Shown in pieces: positions 1-6,918 of a DNA stretch of 39,456 nt; positions within the stretch are counted from its first letter, which is position 1; the number at the start of each line of letters is the position of its first letter. A model generated the notes under the pieces. That model did not search any database, was not told the origin of the DNA, and saw only the letters and a list, made by a program, of their open reading frames with translations. The stretch is from the NCBI RefSeq assembly GCF_030065885.1, contig NZ_JASJCS010000024.1, positions 1 through 39,456 of the forward strand, written 5' to 3'. The translations under genes and the position numbers were made by a program. This stretch comes from Ilumatobacter sp. (GTDB taxonomy: Bacteria; Actinomycetota; Acidimicrobiia; Acidimicrobiales; Ilumatobacteraceae).

Positions 1-24
1 GGTGAGCTGAGGGGTCCACCACTG

Positions 25-52
25 GGTGGGGCCATCGGCGTGATTCTCGGTG
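25..52 (+). repeat. left terminal inverted repeat of the IS256 element
   Basis: It starts GGTGGGG and ends TGATTCTCGGTG, and pairs with 1321-1347 in inverted orientation. The outer 7 nt are identical and the inner 12 nt have one mismatch. The middle differs and is one base longer here. Confidence 0.65.
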
Positions 53-88
53 AGAAGCACTACCTACTCACTGAGGAGAAGCACTACC
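52..88 (+). repeat. 13-bp direct repeat upstream of the transposase
   Basis: GAGAAGCACTACC occurs at 52-64 and again at 76-88, just before the transposase start codon. It lies inside the element next to the left inverted repeat, where a transposase binding site or a translational control site would be expected. That role is an inference. The second copy overlaps a GAGGAG ribosome-binding-like stretch at 74-79. Confidence 0.5.
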
Positions 89-89
89 G

Positions 90-1319
90 ATGGCCCTGAC
101 ACAGTCTGCCGTGTCCGAACTGCTGGACGCGTTCCGCGCTGGTGACGGCGTGGATCTGATCCGCGAGTCCGTGCGACTCGTCCTGCAAGAGTTGATCGAG
201 GTCGAGGCGACCGAGGAGATCGGCGCCGCACCGTATGAGCGCAGCGACACGCGCACGACCGAACGCAACGGTTCGCGCCTGCGTCTGCTGGCGACCCAGG
301 CCGGCGACGTCGAGCTTGCGATCCCCAAGCTCCGCAAGGGGAGCTTCTTCCCGTCCATCTTGGAGCCGCGGCGGCGGATCGACCAAGCGTTGTACGCGGT
401 CGTGATGGAGGCCTACGTCGCCGGCGTTTCGACACGCTCGGTCGATGATCTGGTCGCCGCGCTCGGCATCGCGTCGGGGATCTCCAAGTCGGAGGTCTCA
501 CGCATCTGCGCTGGGCTGGACGAGATCGTCGGCGCGTTCCGGACCCGCCAGTTGGATCACGTCGAGTTCCCCTACGTCTACCTCGATGCGACCTACCTCC
601 ACGTACGCAATCAGACCTCGCAGGTCGTGTCGATGGCCGTCGTCGTCGCCACCGGAATCACCGCAGAGGGCAACCGGGAGATCCTCGGCTGCGACATCGG
701 TGACAGCGAGGACGAGACGTTCTGGCGGGGCTTCCTACGTTCGCTGCGCGCCCGCGGGCTCGGCGGCGTGCGCCTCGTGATCTCCGACCAACACGCCGGC
801 CTCGTTGCCGCGCTCACCAAGAGCTTCCAGAAAGCCAGCCATCAACGGTGCCGGGTGCACTTCGCCCGCAATCTGCTCAGCCACGTGCCGCGATCGCACA
901 CCGACATGGTCGCCGCAGTGTTCCGCACGATCTTCGCCCAACCCAACTCGACGGCCGTGTCAGAGACGTGGGACCAAGTCCGCGATCAGCTGGCGGGCAT
1001 GTTCCCCAAGGTCGGCCCGTTGATGGACGACGCCAAGACCGAAGTGCTCGCGTTCACCGGGTTCCCACGGGCCCATTGGCAGAAGATCTGGTCGACGAAC
1101 CCGCTCGAGCGGATCAACAAAGAGATCAAGCGCCGATCCCGGGTCGTGGGCATCTTCCCGAACGAAGCCTCAGTGATCCGCCTGGTCGGTGCCGTCCTCG
1201 CCGACATGCACGACGAATGGCAAGCATCCGAGCGCCGCTACCTCTCCGAGGGCTCGATGGCCAAGCTCTACGCGCCGCGCGATACTGACCCCGTCGCCGA
1301 GCTCAACACCGGCGACTGA
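90..1319 (+). CDS. IS256-family (mutator-type) transposase
   Basis: This 409-residue protein catalyses DDE-type transposition of its own element. The family catalytic triad is visible: D166 in YLDATY, D233 in VISDQH, and E340 in NPLERINKEIKRR. The HQRCRVHF segment (251-258) contains the conserved C-x2-H signature just after the second aspartate. Length is typical of the family (about 400). ATG at 90 is preceded by GAGGAG at 74-79, with somewhat long spacing. The stop codon at 1317-1319 lies directly against the right inverted repeat. No frameshift or internal stop is present, so the copy appears intact. Confidence 0.95.
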   Translation: MALTQSAVSELLDAFRAGDGVDLIRESVRLVLQELIEVEATEEIGAAPYERSDTRTTERNGSRLRLLATQAGDVELAIPKLRKGSFFPSILEPRRRIDQALYAVVMEAYVAGVSTRSVDDLVAALGIASGISKSEVSRICAGLDEIVGAFRTRQLDHVEFPYVYLDATYLHVRNQTSQVVSMAVVVATGITAEGNREILGCDIGDSEDETFWRGFLRSLRARGLGGVRLVISDQHAGLVAALTKSFQKASHQRCRVHFARNLLSHVPRSHTDMVAAVFRTIFAQPNSTAVSETWDQVRDQLAGMFPKVGPLMDDAKTEVLAFTGFPRAHWQKIWSTNPLERINKEIKRRSRVVGIFPNEASVIRLVGAVLADMHDEWQASERRYLSEGSMAKLYAPRDTDPVAELNTGD

Positions 1320-1320
1320 G

Positions 1321-1347
1321 CACCGAGGATCAACCTCAAACCCCACC
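1321..1347 (+). repeat. right terminal inverted repeat of the IS256 element
   Basis: It begins CACCGAGGATCA immediately after the transposase stop codon and ends CCCCACC. It matches the left repeat at 25-52 in inverted orientation. The remaining sequence to the next gene (1348-1478) is non-coding and contains two related AGCGAGCG-containing stretches but nothing I can assign. Confidence 0.6.
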
Positions 1348-1478
1348 ACCCGACGGGGCACTGCCGCGCACCCAGCCACCAACTCCACGCCAGCGAGCGA
1401 ACGGAACGGCGCATGCTCGATCCGCCGAGCGAGCGGCGAATGATCGATCACCGCGCAGCAAGGGTCTCCGCCCCTCGT

Positions 1479-1484
1479 TAGCGT
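1479..1484 (+). promoter_or_regulatory. predicted -10 element (TAGCGT) of the RND gene, leaderless
   Basis: TAGCGT lies 7 nt before the ATG at 1492, so transcription would start at or within a base or two of the start codon. No ribosome-binding sequence is present in the gap. The same geometry recurs at many genes in this window. The element lies outside the upstream insertion sequence. Confidence 0.5.
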
Positions 1485-1491
1485 CTCCGGG

Positions 1492-4254
1492 ATGGTCGAC
1501 ATCGACGACTCCCCCCAGACCGGCGTCGAGGACGTCCCCGAACCGGCGTACCGGCCCGAGCCGTCACACGACGACAGCACGCGCAACCGCTCGCTCATCA
1601 CCAGGCTCGCCACCACCGCCACGACGCACTGGAAGGTCACCATGGCCCTCTGGGGCGTCGTCGTGGCGATCGGCCTCGTCGCGTACGGCGGTGGGCTCGC
1701 CCGCGAGGGGTTCCCGCCGGTCAACCTGCCGATCGTCGTCGTCGACGGGAACTACTTCGTCGACGGCGCCGAGCAGGTCGACGACGACGTCGCCCTCCCG
1801 CTGCAGACCGCCTACAGCGAGATCGAGGGCGTCAAGGAGGTGCAGAGCTTCTCGCTCGACAACGCCTTCGCCGTCATCGTCGAGTTCGAGGACTCCTTCT
1901 CGTCGCCCGAGGGCGCCGAGCTGCTCGAGGCGGCCAACCCGTCGATCGGGGTCCCGCCCGAGGCCGAGATCACCGTCCGGCCGATCGACGCCACCAAGTT
2001 CCTCGAGGTCTACGACCTGCTGGTCACGGTCAGCGGACCCGACGGCGCCACCGCAGCCGACCTCGAGGCCGAGGCGGCCAAGCTGCAGACCCTGCTCGAG
2101 ACCGGGAACGGCGTCGACCGAGCCGACGTCCGCAACCTGCTCACCGAGGGCGTCAACCCTGCGACGGGCGAGGAGGAGACCCGCCGCACGCGGTTCGTCC
2201 GCGCCGCCTTCGCCGAGACCGGCGCCTACGACGAGGCGATCGCCATCGGCCTCGTCCGCAGCGAGGACACCGACCTCGACCTGCTCGGGTTCAGCGACGA
2301 GATCAACGGCCTGATCGACGACGAGACCGTGCTCGCCGACGGCTTCAGCGCCGCGGTCACCGCCGACTTCGCGAAGGACATCCGTTCGCAGATCAGCTCG
2401 CTCTCCGGCAACCTGCTGACCGGTCTGATCGCCGTCGCCATCGTCAGCTTCCTGCTGATCGGTTGGCGGGTCTCGATCGTCACGGCGCTGTTCATGGCCA
2501 CGGTGATGATGGCGGCGCTCGGCGGGCTCTGGGCGCTCGGCTACTCGCTCAACACCATCACGCTGTTCGGTCTGATCCTGACGCTGGGTCTCCTGGTCGA
2601 CGACGCGATCGTCATCTCCGAATCGATCGACGCCAACCGCGCCGAGGCCGACGAGGCCGTCGGTGTGGTGCGCACAGCGATCAACCGGGTCGGCACGGCG
2701 TCGCTCTCGGGCACGCTCACGACCGTGCTCGTCTTCGCCCCCATGCTCTTCGTGAGCGGCGTGCTCGGCGAGTTCATCCGGGCGATCCCGGCGACGGTGA
2801 TCCTCACCCTGCTGCTGTCGTTCCTGTTCTCGGTCGTGTTCATCCCTGCGATCGCGAAGCCGTTCCTGTTGAAGGGCGTGACGCCGCACAACCCCGTCAC
2901 GCGCGGCGAGAAGCGGATCGCCCGTGCGCTCGGGGCGCTCGCCGAGTACCCGTCGAGCCACGGCTGGAAGGGCGTCGGCGTGGGCGTCGGGATCGTCGTC
3001 GGCGCGTTCGCCGCGATCTTCGGGTCGTTCCAGATCGCCGCCACGGTGGGGTTCAACATCTTCCCCGAGGGCGACGACGCCAACGCGCTGTTCGTCACCG
3101 CCGACTTCGATCCGGGCACCACCATCGAGCAGGCACAGGAACGCTCACGCGCCATCGACGAGATCGTCGTCGACACGCTCGGTGATGACCTCGTCAGCTC
3201 GCAGTACATCAACGCCAACGAGCGCCAGCTCCTGTCGATCATCGACCTGACGCCGTTCGACGACCGGTCGACGCCGGCGCCGACCTTCGTCGAGCGCCTC
3301 GAAGAGCAGCTCGACGAGCTGCCCGACATGCGGGTCAGCGTCCGCCAGCTCGAGAACGGGCCGCCCGTCGAGGACTTCCCCTTCGCCGCACAGATCTCGG
3401 TGGACGCCACGTCGGTGGCCGCCGGCGAGGAGCTCGCGTTCACGCTCCGCGACCAGCTGATCGGCGTCGAGCTCGACAAGGCCAGCGGCGAGACGACGTT
3501 CATCGAGGACGCGATCGTGTCGACCGAGGGCCAGGTGTACCGGATCGACGGCACCCGCCAGATCGAGGTGCGCGCCGCGTTCTCGACCGACGATCTCACG
3601 AACAACCTCGACGCCACCGAGGCGCTCGTCGACGATCTCTACGGCGCCGACGAGCTCACCGCGCTCGGGCTCGCGCCCGACGCGATCGACTACGACTTCG
3701 GTCAGGAATCGGACAACCAGGACGACTTCGCCTCGCTCGGTAGGGCGCTGATGATCGCACTGCTCCTGATGCTGGCCCTGCTGGTGTTCCAGTTCCGCTC
3801 GATCGTGCAGCCGCTGCTGATCTTCCTCGCCATCCCGTTCAGCTTCTTCGGGGTGTTCACGGCGCTGAGCCTCTCGGGCAACCCGATCAGCTTCTTCGTG
3901 GCGGTCGGCTTCATCGCGCTCATCGGTGTCGTGGTCAACAACACGATCCTCCTCGTCGACGCCGCCAACCAGGCGCGCCGGCGCGGGCTGCGGCCGGGCG
4001 CCGCGATCGGCGAGGCGGTCACGCGCCGGTTCCGGCCGCTGGTCGCCACCACGATCACCACCGTGGTCGGCCTGCTCCCGCTGGCGCTGAGCGATCCGTT
4101 CTGGGAGTCGTTGAGCTTCACGCTCATCGGCGGCCTGATCAGCTCGACGATCCTCGTCCTGGTCGCCTTCCCGGTCTTCTACCTCGTGGTCGAGAAGGTG
4201 CGGACGCCGGTCCGCAACGCCGTCAGATCACGCCGCGGCAGGCCGCTCGTGTAG
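1492..4254 (+). CDS. RND-superfamily (AcrB/HAE1-like) efflux transporter
   Basis: This is a 920-residue inner-membrane proton-driven exporter of the resistance-nodulation-division type. A hydrophobic helix near residues 52-70 is followed by a large extracytoplasmic domain, then a bundle of helices from about 302, a second large soluble domain, and a second bundle from about 757. The proton-relay pair of helix 4 is present as D370-D371 in LGLLVDDAIVISES. The repeat-2 signature VVNNTILLVDAANQARRRG is also visible. The protein is shorter than Gram-negative AcrB (about 1,050), and no membrane-fusion or TolC-type gene is nearby, as expected for a cell without a classical outer membrane. The first ~45 residues are acidic and hydrophilic. 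ATG at 1492 is supported by TAGCGT 7 nt upstream. Substrate unknown. Confidence 0.88.
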   Translation: MVDIDDSPQTGVEDVPEPAYRPEPSHDDSTRNRSLITRLATTATTHWKVTMALWGVVVAIGLVAYGGGLAREGFPPVNLPIVVVDGNYFVDGAEQVDDDVALPLQTAYSEIEGVKEVQSFSLDNAFAVIVEFEDSFSSPEGAELLEAANPSIGVPPEAEITVRPIDATKFLEVYDLLVTVSGPDGATAADLEAEAAKLQTLLETGNGVDRADVRNLLTEGVNPATGEEETRRTRFVRAAFAETGAYDEAIAIGLVRSEDTDLDLLGFSDEINGLIDDETVLADGFSAAVTADFAKDIRSQISSLSGNLLTGLIAVAIVSFLLIGWRVSIVTALFMATVMMAALGGLWALGYSLNTITLFGLILTLGLLVDDAIVISESIDANRAEADEAVGVVRTAINRVGTASLSGTLTTVLVFAPMLFVSGVLGEFIRAIPATVILTLLLSFLFSVVFIPAIAKPFLLKGVTPHNPVTRGEKRIARALGALAEYPSSHGWKGVGVGVGIVVGAFAAIFGSFQIAATVGFNIFPEGDDANALFVTADFDPGTTIEQAQERSRAIDEIVVDTLGDDLVSSQYINANERQLLSIIDLTPFDDRSTPAPTFVERLEEQLDELPDMRVSVRQLENGPPVEDFPFAAQISVDATSVAAGEELAFTLRDQLIGVELDKASGETTFIEDAIVSTEGQVYRIDGTRQIEVRAAFSTDDLTNNLDATEALVDDLYGADELTALGLAPDAIDYDFGQESDNQDDFASLGRALMIALLLMLALLVFQFRSIVQPLLIFLAIPFSFFGVFTALSLSGNPISFFVAVGFIALIGVVVNNTILLVDAANQARRRGLRPGAAIGEAVTRRFRPLVATTITTVVGLLPLALSDPFWESLSFTLIGGLISSTILVLVAFPVFYLVVEKVRTPVRNAVRSRRGRPLV

Positions 4255-4278
4255 GGCTCCGCCATCGGCAAAGCCGGA

Positions 4279-4320
4279 CCGGCTCCGCCTCCCGAGCTCA
4301 CCGCGGTCGGGCGGTGAGAT
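4279..4320. repeat. dispersed extragenic element with hairpin behind the RND gene
   Basis: Positions 4279-4303 match 28645-28669 with two mismatches over 25 bp; both copies lie just downstream of a plus-strand gene. Here the element carries a perfect 8-bp hairpin: CTCACCGC (4297-4304) pairs with GCGGTGAG (4311-4318) over a 6-nt loop. This could be a rho-independent-like terminator without a U tract, or a REP-like element. The rest of the 4255-4499 gap shows no convincing gene. Confidence 0.55.
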
Positions 4321-4482
4321 GGGCCCTCGCGAGGCCGGCCCGTGTCAGCGCTGGTCGCGAGCAGCCATCGCACTGTCTGACGCGTCGCCCCGACGTGGCG
4401 GGCGAGTGCCGAATCTTCGGCGTCGTTGGCACCGCAGCGGCGATGACGATCTCGGCCCGGTGCGGCCCGGATCCGAGTTGGT

Positions 4483-4503
4483 CGGTCGGCGAAGCCCGAT
4501 CAG
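4483..4503 (-). repeat. 21-bp repeat spanning a minus-strand stop codon (copy 1)
   Basis: This 21-bp sequence is identical to 33864-33884. In both copies the minus-strand gene's TGA falls at the same place within the repeat (here 4500-4502, elsewhere 33881-33883). Read on the minus strand, the repeat can form a short TCGG/CCGA hairpin with a loop containing TTCG immediately after the stop, suggesting a reused terminator or 3'-end element. Confidence 0.6.
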
Positions 4504-4934
4504 TGAACGTCGGGCGGGGTGAGCTCGTGAGCTCGTTCGAGGAGTTCGGTCAGCACGGCGAGGTCGACGTCGTCGAGGCGTTTGATCGCGATGCTGGCGG
4601 CACCGAGCTTGACCTTGCCGAGCCGATCGGCGTACTGCTTGCCGAGGTAGTCACCGTCGGCCACAGCGTTGACGTACAGGCTGACGTGGGCCGACTGCAG
4701 CGCGAGCCCCACCGCGAACCACTCGATCTCCTCACCGCGTGACCGCGGCTGGACGATCGAGCCGTAGCCGATGATCGTCTGCTCGGTGCCGCCCCAGAAG
4801 ACGCCCTCCCAGAGCTCGCGGACACGCCCGGGCATCGCGCCGACGATCAGCTCGTCGAGCGTCGACATCACGCTCCGGTCGTCATCGGGCAGGGAGGCGA
4901 GGTACTCGTCGGGAGCCGTGTCGACCCGTTCCAT
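4500..4934 (-). CDS. DUF1801-domain protein (YdhG-like)
   Basis: This 144-residue cytoplasmic protein matches the DUF1801 fold family. It has an N-terminal YLASLPDDDRSVMSTLDELI helix, a central GYGSIV strand, and the typical C-terminal series GKVKLGAASIAIKRLDDVDL ending in a helix. Members are small single-domain proteins of uncertain biochemical role, some called iron-chaperone-like by analogy. ATG at 4934 has TAGGGT (4941-4946, minus strand) 6 nt upstream and no ribosome-binding sequence, so a leaderless transcript is likely. It ends inside the 21-bp repeat shared with the hemQ 3' end. It reads in the same direction as the DUF418 gene upstream but has its own apparent promoter. Confidence 0.8.
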   Translation of the reverse strand: MERVDTAPDEYLASLPDDDRSVMSTLDELIVGAMPGRVRELWEGVFWGGTEQTIIGYGSIVQPRSRGEEIEWFAVGLALQSAHVSLYVNAVADGDYLGKQYADRLGKVKLGAASIAIKRLDDVDLAVLTELLERAHELTPPDVH

Positions 4935-4976
4935 GCCGCCACCCTAGAACGACGTGGCGACGCTGCGACGAGGGCA

Positions 4977-6128
4977 TCAACGGCGGATCGGCTGCAGCCG
5001 GCGGTACGTGGCCGACCGCCACAGCCACTCGGCCGGGCCGTACCGGAAGCGCGCGAGCCACGGCTTCGACCACGCCAGCTGGAGCATCCAGACCGCCACG
5101 ACGAACAGCGCCACCCAGGTGCGGTCGAGGTCGTCGGGTTCGAACAGACCTCGCAGCAACGCGATCCCGATGACGGTCTGGCCGAGGTAATTCGTGAGTG
5201 CCATGCGACCAGCCGCTTGGACCCGACCGATGAGGGCGCCACGGCTGCGGCGGTTCCACAGGCTGATCACGCCGATGTAGCCGAGCGCGATCGGGATAGT
5301 GGCGAGGGTGTTGGGCGCCTCGCCGATCACGGCGATCCGCGGCTCGAAGCCGTAGGCGGCCTGCAGCACGACGCCGCCGACCGCGAGCGGCAGCCCGACG
5401 CCGAGACCCCATCGGGCCATCGATCGGTAGAACGAGGCCGGCCGATCGCCGTGCAGGACGCCGAGGCGGTAGATCGCCACCCCGATCAGCATCATGCCGA
5501 GCGCCCTCGCGAAGAAGTCGTTGAGCAGGAAGATGCCCACGGCGTCCGACATCGCCGATCCGTCGGTGAGCCAGTACTCGCCGAGGCCGTCGCCGTCCGC
5601 GGGCACGGCCGTCTGGACGATGGCCGCAAGGGCCGCCGACCAGAGCACGAGACCGGTGCCGACGGTCAGCAGCACGCGCGGCTGCACCCGACGCAGCGCG
5701 ATGAGCACGGGCGCACAGGCGGCGTAGACGATCAGGACGTCGCCGTCCCAGAGCAGGGAGTGCAGGAACCCGATGAGGAGCAACAGCGCGTTGCGCCACA
5801 TCGCCAGCCGCACCGGCCGGGCCTGCTTGGCGGCGGCTCGATCGGAGAACAGCACGATGCCGGCGCCGAACAGCATCGAGAACAGGGCCATCGTCTTCTG
5901 GTCGACGAAGACTTCGCCGAGCACGCCGAACGTCCAGTCGAGCCAGTCGTTCGAACCGGCTGCGTCGAGGTTGAAGTAGGCGGCCGGGTGCAGCCCGTAC
6001 GACACGGCGTTCATGACGAGGATGCCGAGCACGGCGACCCCACGGATGGTGTCGAGGTTGGTGATCCGGTCGGCGGCCACTACCGGCTGCGGGCGGGCAG
6101 GGACGGGGGTGTCGGTCAGCTGCGTCAT
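4977..6128 (-). CDS. DUF418-domain integral membrane protein (YeiB-like)
   Basis: This 383-residue polytopic membrane protein has the two DUF418 signatures. The N-terminal part reads LDTIRGVAVLGILVMNAVSY followed by MALFSMLFGAGIVLF. The C-terminal domain contains ALTNYLGQTVIGIALLRG and ends in the SKPWLARFRYGPAEWLWRS stretch typical of the family. About nine to ten hydrophobic segments are visible. The family is related to acyltransferase-like membrane proteins but has no settled function. ATG at 6128 has TATGTT (6135-6140, minus strand) 6 nt upstream; the GGAGGT in between is too close to act as a normal ribosome-binding site. It is divergent from a TetR regulator across 68 bp containing a palindrome, so it is a likely target of that regulator. 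Confidence 0.87.
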   Translation of the reverse strand: MTQLTDTPVPARPQPVVAADRITNLDTIRGVAVLGILVMNAVSYGLHPAAYFNLDAAGSNDWLDWTFGVLGEVFVDQKTMALFSMLFGAGIVLFSDRAAAKQARPVRLAMWRNALLLLIGFLHSLLWDGDVLIVYAACAPVLIALRRVQPRVLLTVGTGLVLWSAALAAIVQTAVPADGDGLGEYWLTDGSAMSDAVGIFLLNDFFARALGMMLIGVAIYRLGVLHGDRPASFYRSMARWGLGVGLPLAVGGVVLQAAYGFEPRIAVIGEAPNTLATIPIALGYIGVISLWNRRSRGALIGRVQAAGRMALTNYLGQTVIGIALLRGLFEPDDLDRTWVALFVVAVWMLQLAWSKPWLARFRYGPAEWLWRSATYRRLQPIRR

Positions 6129-6163
6129 ACCTCCAACATAGGAGTCACTGTCAATTTGGTCGT

Positions 6164-6180
6164 CATCCTCGAGGAGGATG
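6164..6180. promoter_or_regulatory. candidate TetR operator in the DUF418-tetR divergent promoter
   Basis: CATCCTC (6164-6170) and GAGGATG (6174-6180) form a perfect 7-bp inverted repeat with a 3-nt centre. It lies just upstream of the tetR -10 hexamer TAGCCT (6185-6190) and about 24 nt upstream of the DUF418 -10 (6135-6140, minus strand). One bound dimer could control both genes. Operator function is inferred from position. Confidence 0.5.
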
Positions 6181-6196
6181 CTGCTAGCCTTTTCGG

Positions 6197-6778
6197 ATGA
6201 CGTCGCTGCGTCAGCGCAACCGCCACAACGCGATGCGTGCTGCGCAGCGGGCCGCGCTGCCCCTCTTCCGGGAGCGCGGCTTCGACAACGTCACGGTCGA
6301 CGAGGTCGCCGCCGAGGCCGGCATGGCCGCGTCGACGATCTACCGCCACTTCACCACGAAGGAGGCACTCGTGCTCTGGGACGAGCACGACGTCGCGATC
6401 GACGACGCGCTCGCGCAGCGCCTCAAGCACCAGCCGCCGCTCGAGGCGATCCGGGACGCCTTCGTCGAGACCCTCGGCGGCCGGTACGACGCCGACCTCG
6501 AGTTCCAGCTGGCCCGGATCAAGTTCATCTACGCCGCCGAGGCGTTGCACGCCGCCGCGGTCGAGGCCGACTTCGCCAGCCGCGACGAGTTGTCCGGCGC
6601 CGTCCGTCACTTCCTGTCGCGCCGCAATCGCGACGCCGCCCCGATCATCGCCGGCGCGGCCATGCTGGCACTCGACGTGGCGATCGAGCGATGGGCGGCC
6701 GGCGACGCGAAGCGCCCGCTCAGCGCGCTGATCCGCGAGGCGTTCGACACGCTGGCCCATCTCGAAGCGCTGACCTGA
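6197..6778 (+). CDS. TetR-family transcriptional regulator
   Basis: This 193-residue protein has an N-terminal TetR DNA-binding domain: residues ~12-60 with VTVDEVAAEAGMAASTIYRH as the helix-turn-helix and FTTKEAL following. The C-terminal ligand-binding domain is variable, as usual. ATG at 6197 is preceded by TAGCCT at 6185-6190 (6-nt gap), pointing to a leaderless transcript. It is divergent from the DUF418 membrane protein and probably represses it and itself through the palindrome at 6164-6180. The ligand cannot be predicted. Confidence 0.9.
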   Translation: MTSLRQRNRHNAMRAAQRAALPLFRERGFDNVTVDEVAAEAGMAASTIYRHFTTKEALVLWDEHDVAIDDALAQRLKHQPPLEAIRDAFVETLGGRYDADLEFQLARIKFIYAAEALHAAAVEADFASRDELSGAVRHFLSRRNRDAAPIIAGAAMLALDVAIERWAAGDAKRPLSALIREAFDTLAHLEALT

Positions 6779-6817
6779 GTCCGGCCACCGCATGCTCGCC
6801 GGCCGTGCGACCGCGAG

Positions 6818-6823
6818 TACATT
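6818..6823 (+). promoter_or_regulatory. candidate -10 (TACATT) of the GH65 gene
   Basis: TACATT fits TANNNT and would start transcription near 6830, directly in front of the palindrome at 6833-6848. This gives an untranslated leader of about 90 nt. It contrasts with the leaderless genes around it and suits repression by a protein bound just downstream of the start. Confidence 0.3.
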
Positions 6824-6832
6824 CGTCACCGT

Positions 6833-6848
6833 ATGAAAGCGCTTTCAT
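6833..6848. promoter_or_regulatory. LacI/CcpA-type operator palindrome upstream of the GH65 gene
   Basis: ATGAAAGCGCTTTCAT is a perfect 16-bp palindrome. Its core TGAAAGCGCTTTCA fits the operator consensus of LacI/GalR-family repressors, with the central CG and the spacing of cre-like sites. It lies 70 nt before the GTG of the GH65 gene. No LacI-family gene is present in the window, so the regulator must be encoded elsewhere. The A/T-rich arms stand out in this GC-rich sequence. Confidence 0.75.
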
Positions 6849-6918
6849 CACCGATCCGGGCCGCCACCGCCCGGCCCGCACGACTCGGTGGCACGAGGCG
6901 CGCTCGGCGAGGTGAGCC

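Larger units (their letters stand above)
25..1347 (+). mobile_element. IS256-family insertion sequence, apparently complete
   Basis: A single transposase gene is bracketed by imperfect inverted repeats. The left end (25-52) and the reverse complement of the right end (1321-1347) both begin GGTGGGG and both finish TGATYCTCGGTG (11 of 12 identical), with a divergent 8-9 nt middle. The span of about 1.32 kb is normal for the IS256 (mutator) family. No convincing 8-9 bp target duplication is visible at these borders, so the true outer ends may lie a few bases further out or the duplication may have decayed. The transposase reading frame is intact, so the element could be active. Confidence 0.75.

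Noticed and set aside
6833..6918. Short ORF beginning with the ATG inside the palindrome at 6833
   Set aside because: It is out of frame with the GH65 gene, ends within about 30 codons, and the ATG is explained by the operator palindrome.
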